Positions 25,235-34,261 of a stretch of DNA of 64,000 nucleotides are shown here, piece by piece (position 1 is the first letter of the stretch; the number at the start of each line of letters is the position of its first letter). Location of the stretch: assembly GCA_023248595.1 (NCBI GenBank), contig JAHFEG010000009.1, forward strand, positions 1 through 64,000, written 5' to 3'. This stretch comes from Myxococcales bacterium. Its GTDB lineage: Bacteria; Myxococcota; UBA727; JABDBI01. The notes under the pieces were generated by a model. The model worked only from the letters and a program-made list of their open reading frames with translations, did not search any database and was not told the DNA's origin. A program made the position numbers and the translations under genes.

Positions 25235-26695
25235 TCAATTTCTATTTAAATTTCCGATTTTGCTATGTCGTTTACTGTAAAGAAAATAAAGAGCGCATCC
25301 AGCCACCATAAATCCAAATAGCTGCAGCCAAATCACCCAAGGCATTGAAATCATCAATGTTAAGCAAGAAAGTGCGCCCAGCAAAGGCACCCATGGATAT
25401 AAGGGTGTTTTAAAAGGTCGATGCAGGCCGGGCTGAGTGATACGTAAAATCAAAACACCCAAGCAGACCATTCCAAACGCCAGCAAGGCACCCATCGAGG
25501 TTAGTTTTCCGAGAATCCCAATAGGAAAAAAACCGGCCATGCTCATTCCCGCAACAGTGACGATAATTGTTGCAAAAAATGGTGTGCGAAACTGGGGATG
25601 AATTTTACCAAACGCCTTTGGTAAAAGACCGTCTTGCGCCATGGTATAAAATACCCGGGCTTGGCCCATTAACATGACGAGGATGACAGATGTTAAACCG
25701 CACAAGATCGCAACATTGGTTACATATTTTAGCCACCAAAAGTGGGGACCAAAAGCGCTGACCGCAACCGAAATCGGATCATCAACACCCAATGCTGTGT
25801 AACTCACGACGCCAGTCAACACTAAACCGCATAAAATGTACAAGAGTGTACAAATCAAAAGGGAACCAAGCATGCCAATCGGCATGTCTTTTTGTGGATT
25901 TTTAGATTCCTGGGCCAGGGTGGAAACAGTATCAAAACCCAAGAAAGCAAAGAAAACGATTCCAGCTCCGCGCAAAATTCCACTAAAGCCAAACTCTCCA
26001 ACAACACCCGTATTAGGTGGAATAAAAGGAACCAGGTTGTCGGTGTTCACATACACAAGGCCACAAGCAATAAACAAAAAGATGACGCCGACTTTGACAT
26101 AGACAAGAATATTGTTCAAAGCAGTCGCTGTTTGTACGCCTCTGGCGGCGAGTAACCCTAAAAGACAAATAATAATCATAGCAGGAAGATTGATAGCAGA
26201 ACCTGTTTGCATCCAACCCATTTGTTCGCTGTGCGCGAGTGGAGCCTTTGCAAAGAAAGCAGGGATATCGATGCCGCAATCACGCATAAAACTGGAGAAA
26301 TAAGCTGACCAACCAACAGCAACAGTCGAAAAGGCAAATAGATATTCAATGGTGAGGGCGATTCCCATGATCCAAGCAAAGAATTCTCCCATGGCGACGT
26401 AGGCGTAGGTATAAGCGCTACCAGCTATTGGAATTAAAGAAGCAAACTCGGCATAGCAAAGGGCTGCAAAAGAGCAAACGATAGCGGCGACAACAAACGA
26501 AAGTATGACGGCTGGCCCTGCAGCATTGGCAGCAGCATCACCGGTGAGTACAAAGAATCCAGCGCCAATGATAGCTCCAATACCAATCGCAATCAAGCTT
26601 GTCGGACCCAAGGTTCTCTTTAAGCCATTCGTGGTATCCGATGCTTCTAGCAATATCGAGTCAAGCGTTTTTTTTGCGAAAAGCCCTTTGAACAT
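25235..26695 (-). CDS. amino-acid permease, APC superfamily (cationic amino acid transporter type)
   Basis: Inner-membrane transporter of about 486 residues with 12-14 helices. It resembles the CAT/YfnA subfamily: LKRTLGPTSLIAIGIGAIIG (helix 1 with the GIGAIIGAGFF substrate-binding break), FAALCYAEFASLIPIAGSAY, and YTYAYVAMGEFFAWIMGI. A wide aqueous cavity motif in helix 6 is seen as FFAFLGFDTVSTLAQE-KNP. Substrates in the family are arginine, lysine or broader amino acids. ATG 26695 is preferred over a TTG two codons upstream. The 288 bp to the next gene hold only divergent promoter space. Confidence 0.88.
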   Translation of the reverse strand: MFKGLFAKKTLDSILLEASDTTNGLKRTLGPTSLIAIGIGAIIGAGFFVLTGDAAANAAGPAVILSFVVAAIVCSFAALCYAEFASLIPIAGSAYTYAYVAMGEFFAWIMGIALTIEYLFAFSTVAVGWSAYFSSFMRDCGIDIPAFFAKAPLAHSEQMGWMQTGSAINLPAMIIICLLGLLAARGVQTATALNNILVYVKVGVIFLFIACGLVYVNTDNLVPFIPPNTGVVGEFGFSGILRGAGIVFFAFLGFDTVSTLAQESKNPQKDMPIGMLGSLLICTLLYILCGLVLTGVVSYTALGVDDPISVAVSAFGPHFWWLKYVTNVAILCGLTSVILVMLMGQARVFYTMAQDGLLPKAFGKIHPQFRTPFFATIIVTVAGMSMAGFFPIGILGKLTSMGALLAFGMVCLGVLILRITQPGLHRPFKTPLYPWVPLLGALSCLTLMISMPWVIWLQLFGFMVAGCALYFLYSKRHSKIGNLNRN

Positions 26696-26983
26696 AATCA
26701 ATCCTAAATTCTCAAGTACTTAATTATCTATTACTAACTGCATGCAAAAGTAGTGTATTCTAGGTTAACGCTTTTGGCAATACGACCTTTGAAACCGATT
26801 TGTCGCAACTTGAGAAATGTTTACCGGATTGATAGACTCATTATGCATACGTGAAAGTTCTTAAAAGACAGATTAGCACGATCTTTATTTGTGATGCTTT
26901 GGTCCCAATAAACTTGCTTAAGTATTAGTTCAATGGATATAACGACAATGGTTTGCATACATTTTTAAAATTGATCAGCACCA

Positions 26984-29900
26984 ATGTCGGACAATGCCAT
27001 GGTTCAAAATAGCCACACCGAAAATACTTCTCCCTTAATGCTAAACAATAAAATTCGTTTTGTGACGGCGGCATCCCTCTTTGATGGGCATGATGCTGCT
27101 ATTCATATCATGCGGCGCATTTTGCAAAGCGAGGGTGCCGAGGTCATTCATCTTGGACATAATCGTTCCGTTCAAGAAGTTGTGGACGCTGCTATTCAAG
27201 AAGATGCCCAGGGGATTGCCATTTCAAGTTATCAAGGAGGGCATATTGAATATTTTACTTATGTATTGGAGCTGCTCAAAAAAAATGGTGCCAGCCATAT
27301 AAAAGTTTTTGGCGGCGGTGGTGGCGTCATTGTTCCTGAAGAAATTGAATTACTGCATGCTCGCGGTGTTACACGCGTTTTTTCACCGCATGATGGGCAG
27401 AGTATGGGGTTGGTAGGCATGATCCACTTTATGCTGCAAACTTGTGATCACTTGCCAGGAGAACTTGTCTCGTCGCTGCCAAGCTCTTTAAGTCCAAGTG
27501 ATGTGAATTTTATTGCCAGAGGCATCACGACTCTTGAAATTGACCAAGAAGAAAATACGGTAGCTGAATTTAAGAATGCAGCCGAATCTCTTAAAGAAAA
27601 TATTCAAAAACGTCTGCAAGAAAAAAGTTTTTGTCCCGTCATTGGCATTACTGGCACTGGCGGTGCAGGTAAAAGTTCCCTGATCGATGAAACCTTGTTG
27701 CGCTTTCTAAGTGTATTTCCAGAAAAACGAATCGCTGTTTTAAGTGTCGATCCAACACGTAAACGGACAGGTGGTGCATTGCTTGGCGATCGTATTCGAA
27801 TGAATTCAGCGCGAGACGCGCGGGTTTATATTCGTTCTATGGCCACCAGGCGGGCAAACTTAAGTACCAGCGCGACCGTAAAAGATGCGCTTTCCTTGTT
27901 AAAAGTTTCTAATTACGACGTGGTGATTTTAGAAACTGCTGGTATTGGCCAAAGCGACAGCGAAGTCACAGAGCTTGCGGATATTTGCGTGTACGTCATG
28001 ACGCCAGAATATGGCGCTTCTTCTCAGCTTGAAAAAATCGATATGTTGGACTTCGCTGATCTGGTTGCTATTAACAAATTTGATAAGCGCGGCGCACTTG
28101 ATGCTTTGCGCGATGTTCGAAAAACATATCAGCGTAACCACAAATTATTTGATCAAGATGTCTCTACGATGCCTGTTTTTGCGACGAGCGCCCATCAATT
28201 TAACGATCAAGGCACCAATCGATTTTTCAATGCGCTCTTTCAGTTGGTTGGCCAACGTTCACCCAATAATAATGGCTGGAATTTTGAGAAATTACCTGAA
28301 GGCGATCCAGAGATTCACCCCATCATCCCTGCAGTTCGCGCACGTTATTTAAGTGAAATATCCAATCAGATTCGCTCTTATCATGACCATCTCGACAATG
28401 AAGCCGAAGCTGCCGATAAGGCACAAGCTTGTTCCATTGCGCTTTCAGAAATGCATGCGAGAAAACACGGCGATAAGGCCATGAAAATCCTCAACGAGTT
28501 GGCCACTGAATTAACCCAAAATTTAAATGCCGAGACAAAAAGAAATATCGAACAATTTAACCAGTTTCACACTCATTATGAAAGTAAAACCCACAAGTAT
28601 GTTGTTCGGGGGAAAACGGTTGAAGTCAATAATTTTGAAACCTCGCTAAGTCATCAACCTATCCCTAAAATCGCTCTACCCCATTTAAAAAGCTGGGGTG
28701 ACCAACTTCGTTTTATGCAGCTGGAAAACTTGCCAGGCTATTTTCCTTATACTGCTGGTGTATTTCCATTTAAGCGACAAGGCGAAGATCCGGCGCGTAT
28801 GTTTGCTGGTGAAGGCATGCCCGAACGCACCAACAAGCGATTTCACTATTTATCTTTAGACCAAAGCGCCAAGCGCTTATCAACAGCTTTTGATTCCACC
28901 ACACTTTATGGCGCAGATCCAGACTTGCGTCCTGATATTTACGGAAAAATTGGTAATGCCGGTGTTTCAGTTTGTTCATTAGACGACGCCAAGCGTCTTT
29001 ATTCTGGATTTGATTTGTGTTCGCCGAGCACTTCAGTATCCATGACGATTAATGGCCCAGCTCCGACCGTTTTAGCTTTTTTTCTAAACGCTGCCATTGA
29101 TGCAGCCTGTGAGCGCGAATTAAAAGCAAGTGGACAATGGGAAGAGAGTGAAGAAAAAATATTTGAATGGTTCGCACTTCGTGGCGTTGGTCGACCTATT
29201 TATCGTGCACAAGATTTGCCACAAGGTCATGACGGAATGGGCCTTGGCTTTTTAGGTCTACCCGCTGATTTGATCGTAGATACAAAATTTTATAACAAAA
29301 TAAAAAAAGAAGTTTTAGAGGCAATTCGCGGGACTGTGCAGGCTGACATCCTAAAAGAAGATCAAGCACAAAACACGTGTATTTTTTCCACTGAATTTGC
29401 ATTGCGCATGATGGGCGATGTGCAACAATATTTCATAGAAAATAATGTTCATAATTTTTATAGCGTCAGCATTAGTGGCTATCATATTGCTGAGGCAGGC
29501 GCTAATCCTATTACGCAGTTGGCTTTAACCTTGGCGAATGGTTTTACGCTGGTTGAGTACTATCGCGCGCGCGGCATGGATATTAATGCTTTTGCTTCCA
29601 ACTTAAGTTTCTTTTTTTCCAATGGGCTAGACCCTGAATACAGCGTTATTGGACGAGTTGCTCGTCGTATTTGGGCAATTGCGATGCGTGACCTATATCA
29701 AGCCGACGATCTTAGCCAAAAGCTCAAATATCATATCCAAACATCTGGTCGCTCTTTGCACGCACAAGAAATTAATTTCAACGATATTCGCACCACTCTG
29801 CAGGCCTTGTACGCTATCATGGATAATTGCAATTCGCTGCATACCAATGCTTACGATGAAGCCATCACCACACCGACCGAAGAATCCGTGCGTAGAGCGC

Positions 29901-30427
29901 TTGCGATCCAACTAATTATTTATCGAGAACTGGGCCTCACTAAAAATGAAAATCCTTGGCAAGGCAGTTATTTCATTGAATATATGACCAATTTAGTCGA
30001 GGAGGCCGTGTTAAAAGAATTTGAAGCCCTCGATTCTAGGGGCGGTGTTCTTGGTGCCATGGAAACAATGTATCAACGTAGTAAAATCCAAGAAGAAAGC
30101 ATGTACTATGAAAATAAAAAAATGAACGGCGAGCTTCCTATCATCGGTGTAAACACATTTTTAAATGATCAGAAAAACCAAGAGCCAGCCAAAACTGAAC
30201 TCATCCGTTCCACCGCAGAAGAGAAAGATTGGCAGGTCGAACAAGTAAAAGAGCTGGCAAAACTTTGGGAAAAGGAAAGTGCACAAGCAATCGAGGCTTT
30301 GAAAAAAACAGCGTTCTTGGGCCAAAATATTTTTACAGAGCTCATGGAGGCCAGCAAATATTGCACCCTGGGTGTCATCACTGAAGCACTCTATGAAGTT
30401 GGCGGTGCCTACCGAAGAGGAATGTAA
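26984..30427 (+). CDS. icmF: fused isobutyryl-CoA mutase (IcmF)
   Basis: B12-dependent mutase of 1147 residues, interconverting isobutyryl-CoA and butyryl-CoA. Domains in order: B12-binding (about 25-155, with FDGHDAAIHIMRR), a MeaB-like G-protein chaperone (P-loop GITGTGGAGKSSL near 221, NKFDKRGA near 362), and the large mutase domain from about 565. Two substrate-site residues support the acyl specificity: Phe594 in TAGVFPFKR, and Gln796 in DQAQNTCIF, where methylmalonyl-CoA mutase has Tyr and Arg. So branched C4 acyl-CoA rather than methylmalonyl-CoA is expected. With the isovaleryl-type dehydrogenase it points to branched acyl-CoA metabolism. A NUDIX gene follows after 4 nt. Confidence 0.93.
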   Translation: MSDNAMVQNSHTENTSPLMLNNKIRFVTAASLFDGHDAAIHIMRRILQSEGAEVIHLGHNRSVQEVVDAAIQEDAQGIAISSYQGGHIEYFTYVLELLKKNGASHIKVFGGGGGVIVPEEIELLHARGVTRVFSPHDGQSMGLVGMIHFMLQTCDHLPGELVSSLPSSLSPSDVNFIARGITTLEIDQEENTVAEFKNAAESLKENIQKRLQEKSFCPVIGITGTGGAGKSSLIDETLLRFLSVFPEKRIAVLSVDPTRKRTGGALLGDRIRMNSARDARVYIRSMATRRANLSTSATVKDALSLLKVSNYDVVILETAGIGQSDSEVTELADICVYVMTPEYGASSQLEKIDMLDFADLVAINKFDKRGALDALRDVRKTYQRNHKLFDQDVSTMPVFATSAHQFNDQGTNRFFNALFQLVGQRSPNNNGWNFEKLPEGDPEIHPIIPAVRARYLSEISNQIRSYHDHLDNEAEAADKAQACSIALSEMHARKHGDKAMKILNELATELTQNLNAETKRNIEQFNQFHTHYESKTHKYVVRGKTVEVNNFETSLSHQPIPKIALPHLKSWGDQLRFMQLENLPGYFPYTAGVFPFKRQGEDPARMFAGEGMPERTNKRFHYLSLDQSAKRLSTAFDSTTLYGADPDLRPDIYGKIGNAGVSVCSLDDAKRLYSGFDLCSPSTSVSMTINGPAPTVLAFFLNAAIDAACERELKASGQWEESEEKIFEWFALRGVGRPIYRAQDLPQGHDGMGLGFLGLPADLIVDTKFYNKIKKEVLEAIRGTVQADILKEDQAQNTCIFSTEFALRMMGDVQQYFIENNVHNFYSVSISGYHIAEAGANPITQLALTLANGFTLVEYYRARGMDINAFASNLSFFFSNGLDPEYSVIGRVARRIWAIAMRDLYQADDLSQKLKYHIQTSGRSLHAQEINFNDIRTTLQALYAIMDNCNSLHTNAYDEAITTPTEESVRRALAIQLIIYRELGLTKNENPWQGSYFIEYMTNLVEEAVLKEFEALDSRGGVLGAMETMYQRSKIQEESMYYENKKMNGELPIIGVNTFLNDQKNQEPAKTELIRSTAEEKDWQVEQVKELAKLWEKESAQAIEALKKTAFLGQNIFTELMEASKYCTLGVITEALYEVGGAYRRGM

Positions 30428-30431
30428 TTTT

Positions 30432-30971
30432 ATGTCAAATTTTAATCTCGCCCAATTATTAAATCAGTATTTTCCCAAAGACCAAGCTGAAGTGGATTGT
30501 AAAAATCGCATGTTGCAATTTTTGCTCAAACATCCTGATTGTTTTGAACGTTTCTTGCAGGTAGGCCATTTCACGGCTTCTGCCTGGCTAATCAATCGCT
30601 CGGGGCAAAAGGCTTTGTTGATGCATCACAAAAAATTGAACAATTGGCTTCAACTCGGTGGGCATGCAGACGGCGACACGGATTTGTTGAATGTCGCAAT
30701 TAAAGAAGCCATTGAAGAGTCGGGCATTGACGACATTGCGCCTGTGCAAACAACAATTTTTGATATCGACATTCACACTATCCCAGCGAATAAAAAAGAT
30801 CCTGAACACGAACATTTTGACGTTCGTTTCCTTTTGCGTGTACAAAGCGGTGTAGATTTTTTGAAAAATGACGAATCAAATGAGCTCAGATGGATCGATA
30901 AAAGTGAAGCAAGTTTACCGACGACAGAGGCTTCCATCCTGCGCATGTTTCATAAATGGTGCTCGCTTTAG
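30432..30971 (+). CDS. NUDIX hydrolase
   Basis: About 179 residues from ATG 30432, 4 nt after icmF. NUDIX box: GGHADGDTDLLNVAIKEAIE, then ESGI (about 75-98), with the metal-binding glutamates in KEAIEESGI. Before it stands WLQLGGHA and after it DIHTIPANKKDPEHEHFDVRF, a pattern common in NUDIX proteins of unknown substrate annotated near 'GGHADGD' types. Probably cleaves a nucleoside diphosphate derivative. An in-frame start inside icmF would give a longer but unlikely protein. Confidence 0.85.
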   Translation: MSNFNLAQLLNQYFPKDQAEVDCKNRMLQFLLKHPDCFERFLQVGHFTASAWLINRSGQKALLMHHKKLNNWLQLGGHADGDTDLLNVAIKEAIEESGIDDIAPVQTTIFDIDIHTIPANKKDPEHEHFDVRFLLRVQSGVDFLKNDESNELRWIDKSEASLPTTEASILRMFHKWCSL

Positions 30972-31164
30972 AAACCAGGATTACCACAAACAAATTTAAA
31001 CCCCTCTCTTGCAAACTTGCGGGTGAGGGAGAAGAATCGACACCGGAAAAATTCCCTAAAACGTTTTGCTAAGTGATTCTTCATTGCCCTGTAACTTATG
31101 TTTTCCTCCTGACAAACGAAACAATTTCCTATATTTTTATCTGTTTTCGTCATTTAAATTTATC

Positions 31165-32208
31165 CTAGTTTCCTTTATTCAGCTTGTCTGTTTCTGTTTG
31201 TCTGGAAAATAAGTTTTGAAAATTTCGAGACATGGAAGCTCCTTCAATCGCTTTGACGGCGATGTCTTGGATCTGCAATGTTGCCTGATTGCTCTTTTGC
31301 GTGAGTTGCTCAATCAGCCCATCCTTTTCCTTGATTTTCATATCCAGCGTCGTAATCATTTGTTTAAGAAGCTTAGTCTCTCCTTCTGTTTCTTTTATCT
31401 TGAGATTGGCTTCGTATTGATACTTCGATTGTAATCGTTCAGCAGTGTTTTTTTCGACTTCTTTGACGGAAGTTTCCAATGTTACCGGAAAGCTTGTAAC
31501 TTTTTCACGCAAATCAAAGAGCTCAGCCTCGCGCGCTTTGATGCTGGCTTCTCGTTCAGCGCAGGATTTTTCGAAAACAGTCTTTTTTTCTGTCAATTCA
31601 TTGTCCAGCGCAAGTTTTTTAAAGGCATATTGATCGGCATCTTTCTGGCGTTCAAGTTTAAGTTTGTATTGGTATTCTTCATTCTCACGTAGTCGTTCTT
31701 TTTGCGACTTTTCCTGAGTTTCTTTAGATTGTTGTTCAAGTTGATCTTGTTGTCGTTTCCACGCCTGGCGCTTCTCTGTCATTTCATCGTCAAACAAGGC
31801 CCTGCTCTGACTTATTGATTGTTCAAATTCTGTTTTTTTGACTTTGTTGCCAAGCAGTAAGGCAGCCAGCGAATCAGATTCAGCACGGATTTCATAAAGC
31901 TCTGCTAATTCTTTGGTTTCAATTTCAATCGCATTTTGCAAAATCGTAAATTTCTTTTGTTGCTCAAGTAATTGCTCTGCTAAACCATCGAGTGATTTCA
32001 TAACCTCCATTTTAAGGGAAGCCAGACCGGAAATAATTTTATCACTAGAATAGACTGATGCACTTTTTACTGTTTCTTTTTTTTCTTGGAGCTCTTTCTC
32101 AACTTTTTTACTAGGCTGACTGGCTTCTTTCGCTTGTTGAAGCAGTTCTTCATAGGCTCTCAAAATTTCACTTTTGGTATTTTTCTCACTCACCGCAATT
32201 TGCGACAT
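31165..32208 (-). CDS. long coiled-coil protein, function unknown
   Basis: A 347-residue protein that is nearly all heptad-rich helix with high Glu, Lys and Gln content (e.g. QKERLRENEEYQYKLKLERQ, ELTEKKTVFEKSCAEREASI). There is no signal peptide or membrane segment, and no enzymatic motif. AGGAGCGAAATT before ATG 32208 is a strong ribosome-binding site. It could be a structural or scaffold protein. It opens an accessory block next to a toxin-antitoxin pair. The 193 bp between it and the NUDIX gene hold an imperfect repeat with CCCCTCTC and GTGAGGGAG arms. Confidence 0.65.
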   Translation of the reverse strand: MSQIAVSEKNTKSEILRAYEELLQQAKEASQPSKKVEKELQEKKETVKSASVYSSDKIISGLASLKMEVMKSLDGLAEQLLEQQKKFTILQNAIEIETKELAELYEIRAESDSLAALLLGNKVKKTEFEQSISQSRALFDDEMTEKRQAWKRQQDQLEQQSKETQEKSQKERLRENEEYQYKLKLERQKDADQYAFKKLALDNELTEKKTVFEKSCAEREASIKAREAELFDLREKVTSFPVTLETSVKEVEKNTAERLQSKYQYEANLKIKETEGETKLLKQMITTLDMKIKEKDGLIEQLTQKSNQATLQIQDIAVKAIEGASMSRNFQNLFSRQTETDKLNKGN

Positions 32209-32355
32209 AATTTCGCTCCTCTAAAAAGAATTAAATTTGTCTTCTTTTGCCACGGTGCGGCTTGCAGTCAATGGAGCACCTATTTTGTATTAGCTCAGGA
32301 ATTTTGCGGCAAAGGCCTGTGAGAAAATATGAGCATTTCATTGGTCATGGTTTGA

Positions 32356-32751
32356 TTAAAGCAAAGTAAAATTAGCCAAAGATTTTGTTGCCTGGTCGAA
32401 AGAAAACGTCGTTTTACAACCGGCCAGTTCGTTTTTCATACCAATCAGAACGTCTGCAAAATCAGCCTTACGATCTTTAAAATCTTTCACGGCGCGCAAG
32501 GCAACCGCTTTATCTTCAAAAGCAAAGTGTTTCGTGTAAAGAATTTTCTCCATCACATCAATAATATCTGTTTTTTGCAATTTGTATGCGCGCGACAAAA
32601 CCCACCAAGTTTCACACAAGACAATATGATTAATATAAAGCGGCTGCTCGTCACGGCATGCTTTCTCAATGCGGACATTGGCAATTTTGCTTTGTGCCGG
32701 ATCATCTTGCACGATGAAGCGAATCAATACATTCGTATCAAGCCCAATCAT
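32356..32751 (-). CDS. vapC: PIN-domain toxin (VapC-like)
   Basis: Mg-dependent ribonuclease fold, 131 residues. The acidic active-site residues are visible: Asp in GLDTNVLIRFIV (about 4), Glu in HIVLCETWWVLSRAY (about 46), and Asp in KADFADVLIGMKN (about 95-100). Its ATG overlaps the antitoxin stop by 4 nt, the standard type II arrangement. Target RNA unknown. Confidence 0.88.
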   Translation of the reverse strand: MIGLDTNVLIRFIVQDDPAQSKIANVRIEKACRDEQPLYINHIVLCETWWVLSRAYKLQKTDIIDVMEKILYTKHFAFEDKAVALRAVKDFKDRKADFADVLIGMKNELAGCKTTFSFDQATKSLANFTLL

Positions 32752-32996
32752 CGTTTTGCCCCAGTAGCACCCTTCACAATGGCATCTTCCATGTCTTTTA
32801 TGCTCACGGCCTTCGAAATTTTAGACTTCAAAATACCTTTTAATTGCATCACATTAATTGTTGCTGCATGAATGGTGACAGTTCCATTTTTTTCCACCAC
32901 ATAGTCTATCTGGTCACCAGGATAGAGATGCAAATAGTCTCTGATCTCTTTCGGTATGGTAACCTGACCTTTACTGGTAAGTGTAGCGCTTGCCAT
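32748..32996 (-). CDS. vapB: AbrB/SpoVT-type antitoxin (VapB-like)
   Basis: An 82-residue protein whose first half is the swapped-hairpin DNA-binding domain: ATLTSKGQVTIPKEIRDYLH, then LYPGDQIDYVVEKNGTVTI. The C-terminal half would bind and neutralise the PIN toxin encoded immediately downstream. It likely represses its own operon. Confidence 0.88.
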   Translation of the reverse strand: MASATLTSKGQVTIPKEIRDYLHLYPGDQIDYVVEKNGTVTIHAATINVMQLKGILKSKISKAVSIKDMEDAIVKGATGAKR

Positions 32997-33203
32997 ATTT
33001 TTCCTTACTTTTACAGCATTCCTTACTTTGTTGTAATGTGATCGCTGGCAAAAGTAAAGAAAGCTTACATTAAAATTGATTGGTTTTCAGTAAAAGATCG
33101 CTCTTACTAAAATCGGATTCATTTAAAACCTTTGTTCAAATACTCGGGGTGCTCTGCATTCAAGTGGTCTTGGTGCAGAGCAATCGAGTTTGTGATGTTC
33201 TAC

Positions 33204-34070
33204 TTATAATATCAATGGCTGAATCTCTTTCTGAAGCGCGGCAATTGCTGTTCGAATCAAAGTGTTTTTCTCAGAATCGCCGAGTATTTTGCGATACGCG
33301 TGCATGATGGTCGTATGATCCCGTCGTCCAAAATGCTTACCAATCTCGCTAAAGCTCATACAAAGATGCTTGCGAACCAAATAAATCGCAATCTGTCTCG
33401 GCAATGAAATTGCTTGTGTCCGCAAAGCTGATTTGAGATCTTCGCTTTGCATTCCAAAATGCAGCGCAACAGCATGTTTGATAATATTGACGGGGGCCTG
33501 TCTTATAAGAGTTTGAGTGGCAGGAGCATGATTCTGGAAATGGGCATCGAGTTTGTCGAACCTCTGTTTGAACATGTTCTCCAAAGACTCAAGCCTTGGT
33601 GATAAATCAGGCTGGAAGTTTTTTTGTTCGTTTCGAAGCTGAACGAAAATTCTCATGATTTCGATGTTGACCTGAATAGCTCGCTGACTATGGAGCACAG
33701 AGGAAAGCATCGCGACTCCAAGCTCAGTAAAAGCCATGGGTGTGTAACGACTTCCGCCATGCCCGCCCGACTCGCGTTCTACATTTGAGGTGCCAATTTG
33801 TGACCTCAAAAATGGCCTGGCGTCTACCTCATAAAAGTTTTCCACACTTGAGGTCACAATTTGTGACCTCAAGATTTCAAGCTCGTGCTTTGTTGGCTCG
33901 AACATGAAATCTTCCGGGAATCGTTCAATATTTCTTTTAACCGCTTGCTTTAAAACCTTTGTTTCAACCTCGTAAATCTCTGCCAAGTCGCGGTCCAACA
34001 TGACCTGACTTACTCGTAGCGTGTAGATTCGTTTGCTGACTTCGCTTGTTGCTATTTCTTTTTTTGCCAT
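33204..34070 (-). CDS. ORF6N domain fused to DnaA domain IV
   Basis: About 288 residues joining two DNA-binding modules. Residues about 7-150 are an ORF6N (phage KilA-type) domain: RIYTLRVSQVMLDRDLAEIY, VLKQAVKRNIERFPEDFMF, and PMAFTELGVAMLSSVL. The C-terminus (about 200-270) is DnaA domain IV: VNIIKHAVALHFGM, SLPRQIAIYLVRKHL, SFSEIGKHFG and the DnaA-box contact motif RRDHTTIMHAYRKI. The AAA+ ATPase domain of DnaA is absent. The ORF6N block is interrupted by an extra ~30 residues with a second LRSQIGTSNVE. ATG 34070 is preferred (GGAGA 5 nt upstream). It may bind DnaA boxes without initiating replication. Confidence 0.8.
   Translation of the reverse strand: MAKKEIATSEVSKRIYTLRVSQVMLDRDLAEIYEVETKVLKQAVKRNIERFPEDFMFEPTKHELEILRSQIVTSSVENFYEVDARPFLRSQIGTSNVERESGGHGGSRYTPMAFTELGVAMLSSVLHSQRAIQVNIEIMRIFVQLRNEQKNFQPDLSPRLESLENMFKQRFDKLDAHFQNHAPATQTLIRQAPVNIIKHAVALHFGMQSEDLKSALRTQAISLPRQIAIYLVRKHLCMSFSEIGKHFGRRDHTTIMHAYRKILGDSEKNTLIRTAIAALQKEIQPLIL
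33784..33810. repeat. 27-bp palindrome, imperfect copy
   Basis: TTTGAGGTGCCA-ATT-TGTGACCTCAAA, two mismatches between the arms. It lies inside the ORF6N-DnaA gene, exactly 63 bp (21 codons) from the perfect copy. Confidence 0.8.
33847..33873. repeat. 27-bp palindrome, perfect copy
   Basis: CTTGAGGTCACA-ATT-TGTGACCTCAAG, 12-bp arms with no mismatch, inside the ORF6N-DnaA coding region. Confidence 0.85.
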
Positions 34071-34261
34071 GATGCTCTCCATTTGGAGAACCGCTTCATT
34101 TGACAACCTGAGGTCTGTGCCATACTTGAGGCACAGACCTTAACTGGTTGCCGTTCGCGCTACTTTTTCTAGGGGAAGCGCGCGCGGCTCTTATGTTTTA
34201 GGCATGCAAAATCGCATGCATGCATCAGCCTAAATCAAGCGCTCAGAAAAAAGCAATCCGT

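Noticed and set aside
26013-26279. Long open frames on either strand inside the amino-acid permease gene
   Set aside because: They overlap a well-supported membrane transporter and show no family motif of their own.
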